Below the pieces are notes generated by a model that saw only the letters and a program-made list of their open reading frames with translations, ran no database searches and was not told the origin of the DNA. From the NCBI RefSeq assembly GCF_005887615.1, contig NZ_VANS01000001.1:173415-237414 (forward strand): a DNA stretch of 64,000 nucleotides, given 5' to 3'. Origin of the DNA: Sulfitobacter sabulilitoris. GTDB lineage: Bacteria; Pseudomonadota; Alphaproteobacteria; Rhodobacterales; Rhodobacteraceae. Shown here piece after piece: positions 18,249-27,966 of this stretch (its first letter is position 1; each line of letters opens with the position of its first letter). Both the position numbers and the translations under genes were made by a program.

Positions 18249-19079
18249 TCAGGCCGGGCGCAGCCCCAGGATCTCGCGCGCCTGCGCCACGGTCGCCACC
18301 GGGCGGTCGTACCTGGCGCAGATCTCCGCCGTCCGGCCCACAAGCGCCGCGTTCGAGGGCGCCAGCGTCTCGCGGTCCCAGCGGATGTTGTCCTCCAGCC
18401 CGGTGCGCGCATGCCCGCCCGCGGCCACGGCCCAGTCGTTGACCACGGCCTGGCCCGCGCCGACGCCCGCCGCACACCACGGCGCGCCGGGAAACAGCCG
18501 TTCGACCGTCTCGACGTAGAAATCGAACACGTGGCGATCCACCGGCATCGCGTTCTTCACCCCCATCACGAACTGCACATAGGGCGTATGCTTGATCTTG
18601 CCCTCGCGGTGCAGCCGTGCGGCCTGCAGGATATGGCTCAGATCGAAGGCTTCGATTTCGGGTTTCACGTCGTATTTGATCATCTCGGAGGCCAGCCAGT
18701 CGATCAGCTCGGGCGGGTTTTCATAGACCCGTGTGGGAAAGTTGTTCGACCCCACCGAAAGCGACGCCATGTCGGGGCGCAGCGGCAGCATCCCGCCGCG
18801 CGCCTGACCCGCGCCCGACCGCCCGCCGGTGGACAGTTGGATGATCATGCCGGGGCAGTGTTTCTCCACGCCTTCCTTCAGCGCCGCGAACCTGTCGGGA
18901 TCGGACGTGGGCTTGCCCTCGTCGTCGCGCACATGGGCGTGACAGATTGTGGCGCCGGCCTCGAATGCGGCCTGCGTGCTCTCGATCTGTTCGGGGATCG
19001 TGACCGGCACCGCAGGGTTGTCGGCCTTGGTCGGCACGGATCCGGTGATCGCGACGCAGATGATGCAGGGGTGTGTCAT
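18249..19079 (-). CDS. Beta-keto acid cleavage enzyme (BKACE, DUF849 family)
   Basis: 276-residue TIM-barrel enzyme of the family typified by 3-keto-5-aminohexanoate cleavage enzyme. It condenses a beta-keto acid with acetyl-CoA to give acetoacetate plus a new CoA ester. It shows ICVAITGSVPTKADNPAVP at the start, the zinc-ligand motif CHAHVR (His-x-His), IIQLSTGGRSG, and the barrel glutamate in KPEIEAFD. It is the last gene of the pobA-pcaC-pcaH-pcaG operon, starting 12 bp after pcaG with an AAAGG Shine-Dalgarno. In that context beta-ketoadipate is an attractive substrate (products acetoacetate and succinyl-CoA). This substrate is inference, since the family is broad. Confidence 0.9.
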   Translation of the reverse strand: MTHPCIICVAITGSVPTKADNPAVPVTIPEQIESTQAAFEAGATICHAHVRDDEGKPTSDPDRFAALKEGVEKHCPGMIIQLSTGGRSGAGQARGGMLPLRPDMASLSVGSNNFPTRVYENPPELIDWLASEMIKYDVKPEIEAFDLSHILQAARLHREGKIKHTPYVQFVMGVKNAMPVDRHVFDFYVETVERLFPGAPWCAAGVGAGQAVVNDWAVAAGGHARTGLEDNIRWDRETLAPSNAALVGRTAEICARYDRPVATVAQAREILGLRPA

Positions 19080-19091
19080 GGCGGTGGCCTT

Positions 19092-19694
19092 TCAGATGTC
19101 CAGAAACACGGTTTCATCGGGTCCCTGAAGATAAATGTCAAAGCGGTAGGCCTCCGCACCATCCCGGCGCGCGATCAGCGTGGCCACCCGCGCGCGATGC
19201 TCGATCCGCGCCAGCAGCGGATCGGCGTCGTTGGCCGCGGCCTCGTCGGGAAAGTACATCCGGGTCTGCAGACCGGTGTTGATGCCGCGCGCCACGATCC
19301 AGAAGGTGATGTGCGGCGCCTGCATCCGGCCGTCGGCGGTGGGCACCGCGCCGGGCATGACCGTCTCAAAGCGGAACTCGCCCGTGTCCATGTCGCCCGC
19401 GCTGCGGCCCCAGCCGGTGAAATTCGGATCCGCGTCGCCGCGCGTTTCCTGCGCCGAGCGAAACAACCCGTCGCCATCGGCCTGCCAGATCTCCACCATC
19501 GCGTCGCGCAGGACCTGCCCCATGCCGTCATGCACGGCACCGGTCACGGTGATCTCGCGGCCCTTCACGGGGCCGGTCTTCATCGTCGCGCCGGGATCGG
19601 CCCGGTACACGCTGGTGATCCCGGTCACATTCGGCGTGCAGCCGATGTGCACATAGGGCCCTGCGGTCTGGCTCGGTGTTTCCTTCAACGTCAT
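19092..19694 (-). CDS. pcaG: Protocatechuate 3,4-dioxygenase alpha subunit
   Basis: Alpha subunit (200 residues) of the intradiol dioxygenase that opens protocatechuate to 3-carboxymuconate. It starts [18 protein letters not shown], the typical PcaG opening, and has the intradiol core VEIWQADGDGLF, FRFETVMPGAVP and APHITFWIVARG. As normal for alpha subunits it lacks a full iron-ligand set and supplies part of the substrate pocket. The ATG at 19694 shares its A with the pcaH stop (TGATG), so the two subunits are translationally coupled. Confidence 0.96.
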   Translation of the reverse strand: MTLKETPSQTAGPYVHIGCTPNVTGITSVYRADPGATMKTGPVKGREITVTGAVHDGMGQVLRDAMVEIWQADGDGLFRSAQETRGDADPNFTGWGRSAGDMDTGEFRFETVMPGAVPTADGRMQAPHITFWIVARGINTGLQTRMYFPDEAAANDADPLLARIEHRARVATLIARRDGAEAYRFDIYLQGPDETVFLDI

Positions 19695-20431
19695 CACAGC
19701 CCCTCCATCCGGTTTTCGAACAGGGTCTGGCGGCGTCCGCGCAGCACGATGTCGAAGGAATAGGCGCGCGCGTCCATCGGCAGGCTGCGGTCCATGTCCA
19801 GCGGCGCGATCAGGCGTCTGACGGCCTCGGGATCGGCGATTGCGCCCACGATGGGGCAGCGCCATATCAGGGGATCGCCCTCGAAATACATCTGCGTGAT
19901 CAGCCGCTGGGCAAAGCCCGCCCCGAACACGCTGAAATGGATATGCGCGGGCCGCCAGTCGTTCACCCCGTTGGGCCAGGGATAGGGGCCGGGCTGCACG
20001 GTGCGGAATTCGTACCGCCCCTCGGCATCGGTGATCACCCGCCCGCAGCCGCCGAAATCGGGATCCAGCGGGGCAAGGTAGCCTTCCTTCTTGTGGCGAT
20101 ACCGGCCGCCGGCGTTGGCCTGCCATACCTCCAGCAGGGCGCCGGGCACGGGGCGGCCCGATTGGTCGATCACGCGGCCCTGCACCACGATGCGCGGGCC
20201 GATCGCCGACCGGCCGTCGGCGGCGAAGTTATGGATCAGGTCGTGGTCCAGCGGGCCCAGCATGTCATGGCCGAAGACCGGGCCGGTTTCCTCTCCGGGG
20301 CCGGAGGGAAAGGACAGGAGCGCGGCCTGCGGGCTGCGCTTGACGCTGGTCTTGTAGGCCGGGTGCAGGGCGGCGGGGTGTTGGCCTGCGTCGCGCGCGA
20401 TATATCCCGCAAGCCGGGGCGTGTCAGCCAT
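19694..20431 (-). CDS. pcaH: Protocatechuate 3,4-dioxygenase beta subunit
   Basis: Iron-bearing beta subunit (245 residues) of protocatechuate 3,4-dioxygenase. It has the expected ligands: Tyr in [12 protein letters not shown], Tyr in PGPYPWPNG, and His-x-His in [11 protein letters not shown]. It begins [10 protein letters not shown] with [10 protein letters not shown] further in, typical of PcaH. The ATG at 20431 is used because it lies within the end of pcaC (8-bp overlap) and gives the family length. The longer reading is not family-like. It acts in the cytoplasm on protocatechuate made by PobA. Confidence 0.97.
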   Translation of the reverse strand: MADTPRLAGYIARDAGQHPAALHPAYKTSVKRSPQAALLSFPSGPGEETGPVFGHDMLGPLDHDLIHNFAADGRSAIGPRIVVQGRVIDQSGRPVPGALLEVWQANAGGRYRHKKEGYLAPLDPDFGGCGRVITDAEGRYEFRTVQPGPYPWPNGVNDWRPAHIHFSVFGAGFAQRLITQMYFEGDPLIWRCPIVGAIADPEAVRRLIAPLDMDRSLPMDARAYSFDIVLRGRRQTLFENRMEGL

Positions 20432-20822
20432 TGTCACCCTCCATCTCCATCTTGGTCCAGGTCTTCTTGGCCAGCTTGATCGCGTGATTTGCTCGCGGCA
20501 CCCCGGCATAGACCGCCACGTGCATGAACGCCTGGATGACGTCCTCTTGGCTGGCGCCGGTATTGGCGCAGGCGCGGATGTGCATCGGGATTTCCTCGAA
20601 ATTGCCGGTGGCGGCCAGCAGCGCCAGCGTCAGCATGGACCGCTCGCGCAGCGGGATCGCGTCATCGGCCCACAGCGTGCCCCAGGCGCCTTCGGTGATC
20701 ATCTGCTGAAAGGGCGCATCCAGAGGTGTCTTGCCCGCCTCGGCGCGGTCCACATGCGCGTCCCCCAGCACGGCGCGCCGGATTTGCATGCCCTTGCTGT
20801 GGCGGTCTGCGGTCTGGCTCAT
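20424..20822 (-). CDS. pcaC: 4-carboxymuconolactone decarboxylase
   Basis: 132-residue CMD-family enzyme converting 4-carboxymuconolactone to beta-ketoadipate enol-lactone. It has the canonical PcaC start [51 protein letters not shown], and C-terminal [29 protein letters not shown]. The ATG at 20822 is chosen by family length. It is the second gene of the pob operon, 31 bp after pobA, and it overlaps pcaH. Its own substrate needs PcaB, which is not encoded in this window. Confidence 0.96.
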   Translation of the reverse strand: MSQTADRHSKGMQIRRAVLGDAHVDRAEAGKTPLDAPFQQMITEGAWGTLWADDAIPLRERSMLTLALLAATGNFEEIPMHIRACANTGASQEDVIQAFMHVAVYAGVPRANHAIKLAKKTWTKMEMEGDNG

Positions 20823-20853
20823 CTGTCGGTGTCTCCCAATGCGGCGGGTGCGT

Positions 20854-22023
20854 TCAATACGGCAAGCCCACGTAATTTTCCGCCATCGCCTGCTGTGCGG
20901 CGGCGTTGCTGCGCAGAAATGCCAGTTCCGCCTGCTGCATCCGCAGATCAAAGGGGCTTTGATCCGGATAGCGGTGCATCAGCGACGAGAACCACCAACT
21001 GAACCGTTCTGCCTTCCAGACGCGGGCCAGCGCGCGGTCAGAATAGCTGTCTATGCCTTCCGAATTGCCGGTCTCGTAGAACTGGCGCAGCCCGGTGTAA
21101 AGATAATGCACATCCGATGCCGCGGTATTCAAGCCCTTGGCGCCGGTCGGCGGTACGATATGTGCCGCATCGCCGCACAGGAACAACCGCCCCCAGCGCA
21201 TCGGTTCGGTGACGAAGGACCGCAGGGGGGCGATGGATTTCTCGATCGAGGGGCCGGTGACGAGCTGCTCGGCCCGATCGCGCGGGATGCGCCGCTTGAG
21301 TTCCTGCCAGAATGCCTCGTCGGTCCAGTCCTTGGGGCGGTCGGACATCGAGCACTGGATGTAGTACCGGCTGAGGTTGTCGTTGCGCATCGAACACAGG
21401 GCGAAACCACGTTCGGAATTGGCATAGATCAACTCGTGGCTGACGGGCGGCGTCTCGGACAGGATGCCAAGCCAGCCGAAGGGATAGACCTTTTCGTATT
21501 CGGTCCGCAGGTCCAGCGGAATGGTCTGGCGGCTGACGCCGTGAAAGCCGTCGCACCCCGCGACGAAATCGCAGTCGATGCGCCGGGCGTCGCCGCCGAC
21601 CTCGTAGGTGACACTGGGCGTGTCGGTGTCCGCCCCATGAATCGCCACGTTCTCGACGTTGAATTCGATCACGCCATCGGCGGCCTCGCGCGCGGCATAA
21701 AGGTCGCGGGTCACTTCGGTCTGGCCATAGACCATCACGGGTGTGCCCGTCAGCTTGGCGAAATCGATGCGGAACGTTTCATCGCCGTAGGAAATCAGCG
21801 TGCCGTCATGGCGTAGCCCTTCGGCCTTCATGCGGGCATCGACGCCGGCCTCGGCCATCAGCCCCAGCAACCCCTGCTCCAGCACGCCCGCGCGGATGCG
21901 CCCCAGCACGTAATCCTTTGTCTTGCGCTCGAGCACGATGCTGTCGATGCCGCGCACGTGCAGCAACTGCGATAACAAAAGCCCCGATGGACCACCACCG
22001 ACTATGACCACCTGAGTTTGCAT
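20854..22023 (-). CDS. pobA: 4-hydroxybenzoate 3-monooxygenase
   Basis: FAD-dependent, NADPH-using hydroxylase making protocatechuate from 4-hydroxybenzoate, 389 residues as in the family. It shows the Rossmann motif VIVGGGPSGLLL (residues 6-17), the RIRAGVLEQG flavin/substrate segment and the FVAGCDGFHGVSR DG motif. The second FAD motif FLCGDAAHIVPPTGAKGLN is also present. The ATG at 22023 follows AAAGGTGA, and an in-frame GTG five codons upstream is rejected for lack of a ribosome site. It is the first gene of the pobA-pcaCHG-BKACE operon, divergent from pcaQ. Confidence 0.97.
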   Translation of the reverse strand: MQTQVVIVGGGPSGLLLSQLLHVRGIDSIVLERKTKDYVLGRIRAGVLEQGLLGLMAEAGVDARMKAEGLRHDGTLISYGDETFRIDFAKLTGTPVMVYGQTEVTRDLYAAREAADGVIEFNVENVAIHGADTDTPSVTYEVGGDARRIDCDFVAGCDGFHGVSRQTIPLDLRTEYEKVYPFGWLGILSETPPVSHELIYANSERGFALCSMRNDNLSRYYIQCSMSDRPKDWTDEAFWQELKRRIPRDRAEQLVTGPSIEKSIAPLRSFVTEPMRWGRLFLCGDAAHIVPPTGAKGLNTAASDVHYLYTGLRQFYETGNSEGIDSYSDRALARVWKAERFSWWFSSLMHRYPDQSPFDLRMQQAELAFLRSNAAAQQAMAENYVGLPY

Positions 22024-22049
22024 CCCGTCACCTTTCACTGGCCTCGGTT

Positions 22050-22064
22050 GATCATTGTATGATC
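22050..22064. promoter_or_regulatory. Inverted repeat in the pobA-pcaQ intergenic region
   Basis: GATCAT-TGT-ATGATC, a perfect 6-3-6 dyad in the 96-bp space between the divergent pobA and pcaQ starts. The position suits a LysR-type operator controlling both genes. It does not match the ATAACC-type PcaQ site I know from Rhizobiaceae, so its use by this PcaQ is inferred. Confidence 0.5.
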
Positions 22065-22119
22065 TTTAGTGGCAAGTAAAATGCGATATTTGCAAAATAC
22101 ATACCAAACGGGATAAGTC

Positions 22120-23034
22120 ATGATCGACCGGCGGATCAAACTGCGTCATGTGGAGACATTCGTGGAGATCGCCCGCCGCGGCAGCCTCAAGGAGGCCGCG
22201 CGGGCGCTGAACCTGACGCAACCGGCGGTGTCGCGCACCCTCAAGGAACTTGAGCAGGCGCTTGGGACGACCCTGATGGCGCGCAACCGGGGTGGCGTGT
22301 CGCTGACACCGCAGGGCGAGGTGTTTCGCCAGCATGGCGATATCGCGCTGGCCGCGCTGGGGCAGGCGGTGCGCATGGCCGATCAATCGTCGGCGCAGAG
22401 CGGCAGCATCGCGGTGGGGGCCCTGCCAAGCGTGGCGGCCCACGTGCTGCCCCGCGCGTTGATGACGCTGGCGGCCCGCGCGCCGGGCACGCAGGTGCGC
22501 GTGACCGATGGGCCGCATGGCTATCTGGTTGAGCAGTTGCGCACCGGCGAGTTGGATATCGTCGTGGGTCGTCTGGGCGCGCCCGACACCATGCGCGGGC
22601 TGAGTTTCACCCAGCTTTATACCGAACACGTCGTGATCGCCGCCGCCGCGGGGCATCCGCTGGCGGGGTGTTCGCACCTGGCGGACCTGGCGGCGCATCC
22701 GATCATCTACCCCTCTGAGGACGCGGCGATCCGGCCGCTGGTGGACCGCCAGTTTCTGGCCGCGGGCATCAGCACGCTGCCCAACCGCACCGAGGCGATC
22801 AGCCACGCCTTCGGCCGGTCCATGACGCTCGAGACGGGAACGCTGTGGCTGATTTCGCAGGGGGTCGTGGCCAATGACGTGGCGGCGGGGCACCTTATCG
22901 TCTTGCCGGTGGACATGTCGCTGACCGCCGGGCCGGTGGGCATCATGACCCGCGCCGAAGAGGACGCGAGCCCGATCATGCGGCTGCTCCGCAGTGCGCT
23001 GTTCCGCGCCGTGGACGGTCTGAACCTCGGCTAG
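22120..23034 (+). CDS. pcaQ: LysR-type regulator of protocatechuate catabolism (PcaQ)
   Basis: 304-residue LysR regulator. The N-terminal winged helix IDRRIKLRHVETFVEIARRGSLKEAARAL is the distinctive PcaQ opening, with NLTQPAVSRTLKELEQALG as the recognition helix. An effector-binding domain follows from about residue 90 (GSIAVGALPSVAAHVLP). Family members activate pca genes in response to beta-carboxymuconate or gamma-carboxymuconolactone. It is divergent from pobA-pcaCHG. The start at 22120 follows a weak GGGATAAG. Confidence 0.92.
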   Translation: MIDRRIKLRHVETFVEIARRGSLKEAARALNLTQPAVSRTLKELEQALGTTLMARNRGGVSLTPQGEVFRQHGDIALAALGQAVRMADQSSAQSGSIAVGALPSVAAHVLPRALMTLAARAPGTQVRVTDGPHGYLVEQLRTGELDIVVGRLGAPDTMRGLSFTQLYTEHVVIAAAAGHPLAGCSHLADLAAHPIIYPSEDAAIRPLVDRQFLAAGISTLPNRTEAISHAFGRSMTLETGTLWLISQGVVANDVAAGHLIVLPVDMSLTAGPVGIMTRAEEDASPIMRLLRSALFRAVDGLNLG

Positions 23035-23054
23035 GCCGGCATCGGTCCCGCGGC

Positions 23055-24137
23055 TCAGGCTTCGGTGGTGCGGGCGGAGTCGGCCCTGTCGTCGGATTTC
23101 GACAGGAAATTCCCGACGGTGTGCAGTTGCTCGAAATTCTCGCACACGACTTTGAACACCACCAGGAACGGCACCGCGATCAGCGCCCCCGCGATGCCCC
23201 AGAGCCAGCCCCAGAACACCACCGTCAGAAACACCGCCACGGTGTTCAGTTCAAGACGCCGGCCCACGAGATAGGGCGTGACAAGCTGCCCTTCGATCCC
23301 GGTCATGACCTGGTAACCCAGCGGGGCAAGTAGGGCAAAGGACAGGCTGTCGAACGCGGTGATCGCATATGCGCCCACCATGATCGTGCCGACAAAGCCG
23401 CCGACATAGGGCAGGAAGTTCAGCAAGAACGCCGCAACGCCCCAGATGTATCCGCTCTCCAGTCCCAGCAGGGTCAGATAACTGCCGATGGCAAGCCCCA
23501 GTCCCGCGTTGATCAGCGTGATGGTCAGCAGATAGCGCGACACCCGTCGTTCCACATCATAAACGGCCGACAGTGCGCGCTTCTTGCCCGACATCGTCGG
23601 GATGGCCTTGACCAGCTTGACGTAGAACATATCGCCCGACGCCAGCAGGAACAGCGCCAGAACCAGCGTCACGGCGATCGTGGCGCCGACATTCGTGACC
23701 GTGTCCATCGCGTTGTCGATCAGGCTGGGTTGCTTGATCACCACCTCCTGCACCCGCGACGTGGCGCTTTCGCCGATCTTCTCGACCTGTTCCGATGCCT
23801 CGCGCACGGTCTCGACGGTCTGGACGACCCCGCGCAGCTTGCGCTGGATCTCGCGGCCCATCGCCGGCGCCTCATTCGCCCAGCTTGCAACCGTTCCGGC
23901 GGAAAACACGACGACCAACGTCACCGAAAGCGCGGTCGCCCCGATCAGCAGTATGGCAGAGACCGCGTGGGGAATGCCGATCCGGTTCAAGCCGCGCGAC
24001 ACCGGGCTGAGCGTCAGCGCCACCAGAAATCCGAGCAAGACCGGCAGCAGCATGTCCTTGGCGAAATACGCGGTGGAAAAAAGCCCCAGCAGAACAAGAA
24101 TTTGCAAGGCGCGCCGAATTCCGGCCAAGTGTTCCAT
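23055..24137 (-). CDS. AI-2E family transporter / PerM-type permease
   Basis: 360-residue integral membrane protein of the AI-2 exporter/PerM superfamily, with about eight helices. It shows the typical N-terminal double-helix cluster FAKDMLLPVLLGFLVALTLSPV and the long central helical insert (residues about 85-150). The C-terminal motif set is GVAAFLLNFLPYVGGFVG, PLGYQVMTGIEGQLVTPYLVGRRLELN and GIAGALIAVPFLVVFKVV. The substrate is unknown: members include autoinducer-2 exporters and Na+/H+ antiporter-like proteins. It stands alone, convergent with pcaQ. Confidence 0.9.
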   Translation of the reverse strand: MEHLAGIRRALQILVLLGLFSTAYFAKDMLLPVLLGFLVALTLSPVSRGLNRIGIPHAVSAILLIGATALSVTLVVVFSAGTVASWANEAPAMGREIQRKLRGVVQTVETVREASEQVEKIGESATSRVQEVVIKQPSLIDNAMDTVTNVGATIAVTLVLALFLLASGDMFYVKLVKAIPTMSGKKRALSAVYDVERRVSRYLLTITLINAGLGLAIGSYLTLLGLESGYIWGVAAFLLNFLPYVGGFVGTIMVGAYAITAFDSLSFALLAPLGYQVMTGIEGQLVTPYLVGRRLELNTVAVFLTVVFWGWLWGIAGALIAVPFLVVFKVVCENFEQLHTVGNFLSKSDDRADSARTTEA

Positions 24138-24239
24138 TCGGTCCCCTCAAGGCCGATCCGTCCGGCCTGACTGGGGTAAACGCAATCCTGCGACCAAAAG
24201 TTCCACCCGGCGGCCTAGAAATCATGGCCGCCGGATGGA

Positions 24240-24665
24240 TCATGCGCCGCGGTTGCCTGCCGCGTCCGCTTGGGCCGGCCCCGAGCTTTCGAGGGTCTTG
24301 AGGATCGGGCAATCGGGGCGCTGGTCGCCGGCGCAGTCGCGCACCAGCGTGGCCAGCGTATCGCGCATCTCCTGAAGGTCGGCGATCTTGGTCTCGATCC
24401 GGGTCAGGTGGTCCTTGGCGATGGCGCGCACATCCGCGCTGGCGCGATCCTGGTCCTCCCACAGCGCCAGCAGGGTGCGGCAGTCCTCGATGGTGAAACC
24501 CAACGCGCGGGCGCGGCCCAGAAAGGCAAGCTTGTGCATGTCGCCCAGATCGAAGGCGCGGTAGCCATTGGTGTCGCGCTGCGGTGTGATCAGGCCGATA
24601 TCCTCGTAATAGCGGATCGTCTTGGGCGGCAGGCCGCAGCGTTTGCTCACGTCTCCGATGTTCAT
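24240..24665 (-). CDS. cueR: Copper-responsive MerR-family regulator CueR
   Basis: 141-residue MerR activator that senses Cu(I) and untwists the copA promoter. The N-terminal winged helix is MNIGDVSKRCGLPPKTIRYYEDIGLI, a long dimerisation helix follows, and the metal loop has Cys111 and Cys119 (CAGDQRPDC). These match Cys112/Cys120 of E. coli CueR, with the two-coordinate Cu(I) spacing. The ATG at 24665 is chosen by family start. It lies 10 bp downstream of copA in the same transcript, so it is autoregulated with the pump. Confidence 0.94.
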   Translation of the reverse strand: MNIGDVSKRCGLPPKTIRYYEDIGLITPQRDTNGYRAFDLGDMHKLAFLGRARALGFTIEDCRTLLALWEDQDRASADVRAIAKDHLTRIETKIADLQEMRDTLATLVRDCAGDQRPDCPILKTLESSGPAQADAAGNRGA

Positions 24666-24675
24666 CGCGATACTC

Positions 24676-27201
<2,526 letters not shown>

Positions 27202-27244
27202 CGTATCGTCCTCTGATCGTGGGGCGGATCGTCTTCCATGACCC

Positions 27245-27275
27245 TATATGGGGCTTCCATCAACTGGAAGGTCAA
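27245..27275 (-). promoter_or_regulatory. CueR-controlled copA promoter
   Basis: On the minus strand a -35 TTGACC (27270-27275) and a -10 CATATA (27245-27250) are separated by 19 bp, the over-long spacer of MerR-family promoters. The spacer contains the dyad CTTCCA-GTTGA-TGGAAG (27254-27270), very close to the E. coli CueR operator. It lies about 45 bp before the copA ATG. Confidence 0.92.
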
Positions 27276-27318
27276 GAGCGCCCTCACATTCGCGCGACCG
27301 GGGCCGCCGAAATGCCGG

Positions 27319-27795
27319 TCACTCGGGGTCTTTCGGTCTCAGGGGCGCGCGGCTCAGGTGATTTCCTTGCGCGGTCATCTTGCCGGCAAGGCGCAGGAAC
27401 TCCCGCGCCTCGGGGGCGGACAGACCGGCGAGGATGTCGCCCTGCATCTCTGCCACGACCGGCGCCAATCGCTCCAGCAGCGCCGCACCGGCGGGCGTCA
27501 GCGACACCGCCCGCGCGCGCCTGTCGCGCGGGCTGATGACCCGGCTGACCAGTTTCTTGGCCTCGAGCCGGTCGATGACGCCACCGATCGTGGCACGGTC
27601 ATAGGCGATCAGCCCGGCCACACCGGCCTGATCGATCCCCGGATTGGCCTTGATCGCGTTCAGGGCCGCGAACTGCACCGAGGTCAGATCGACGCCCTGC
27701 GCCTTCATCCGGGTCTGAAAAACCGAGGTTGAAATCTGGTGCAACCGCCGGATCAGATGTCCGGCCATGCCGTAGATGTCGGGGGAAGGGGTCAT
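27319..27795 (-). CDS. MarR-family transcriptional regulator
   Basis: 158-residue winged-helix regulator. It shows the MarR helix DLTSVQFAALNAIKANPGIDQAGVAGLIAYDRATIGGVIDRLEAKKLV and the wing RVISPRDRRARAVSLTPAG. Its length and its position divergent from an aromatic monooxygenase are typical of MarR repressors released by phenolic ligands. The ATG at 27795 is used; a longer reading adds a non-conserved leader. Perfect inverted repeats in the intergenic region are its probable operators, overlapping both promoters. Confidence 0.92.
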   Translation of the reverse strand: MTPSPDIYGMAGHLIRRLHQISTSVFQTRMKAQGVDLTSVQFAALNAIKANPGIDQAGVAGLIAYDRATIGGVIDRLEAKKLVSRVISPRDRRARAVSLTPAGAALLERLAPVVAEMQGDILAGLSAPEAREFLRLAGKMTAQGNHLSRAPLRPKDPE

Positions 27796-27872
27796 GTTGC
27801 CTGTCCTTGTCCGTGTGTCGCCTGCGCGCCGCAACCAGCGCGGCGCCGGGCCGCCCTGTCATATCGTTGGCT

Positions 27873-27920
27873 GTAAGTATACATACCATATTGACCGGTG
27901 CAAAATATATGTATACTTAC
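27873..27920. promoter_or_regulatory. Twin MarR operators overlapping divergent promoters
   Basis: GTAAGTATACATA (27873-27885) and its exact reverse complement TATGTATACTTAC (27908-27920) are separated by 22 bp. Each arm holds a GTATAC core. The minus-strand arm contains the -10-like TATACT of the MarR gene (27876-27881, with TTTGCA 17 bp upstream). The other arm contains TATACT (27912-27917), 15 bp after TTGACC, for the monooxygenase. Repressor bound at either arm would block both genes. Confidence 0.85.
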
Positions 27921-27966
27921 TTGTTGCCTGATCAGACAGGGCGCCGCATCCGGGGGGGAGAGGACA

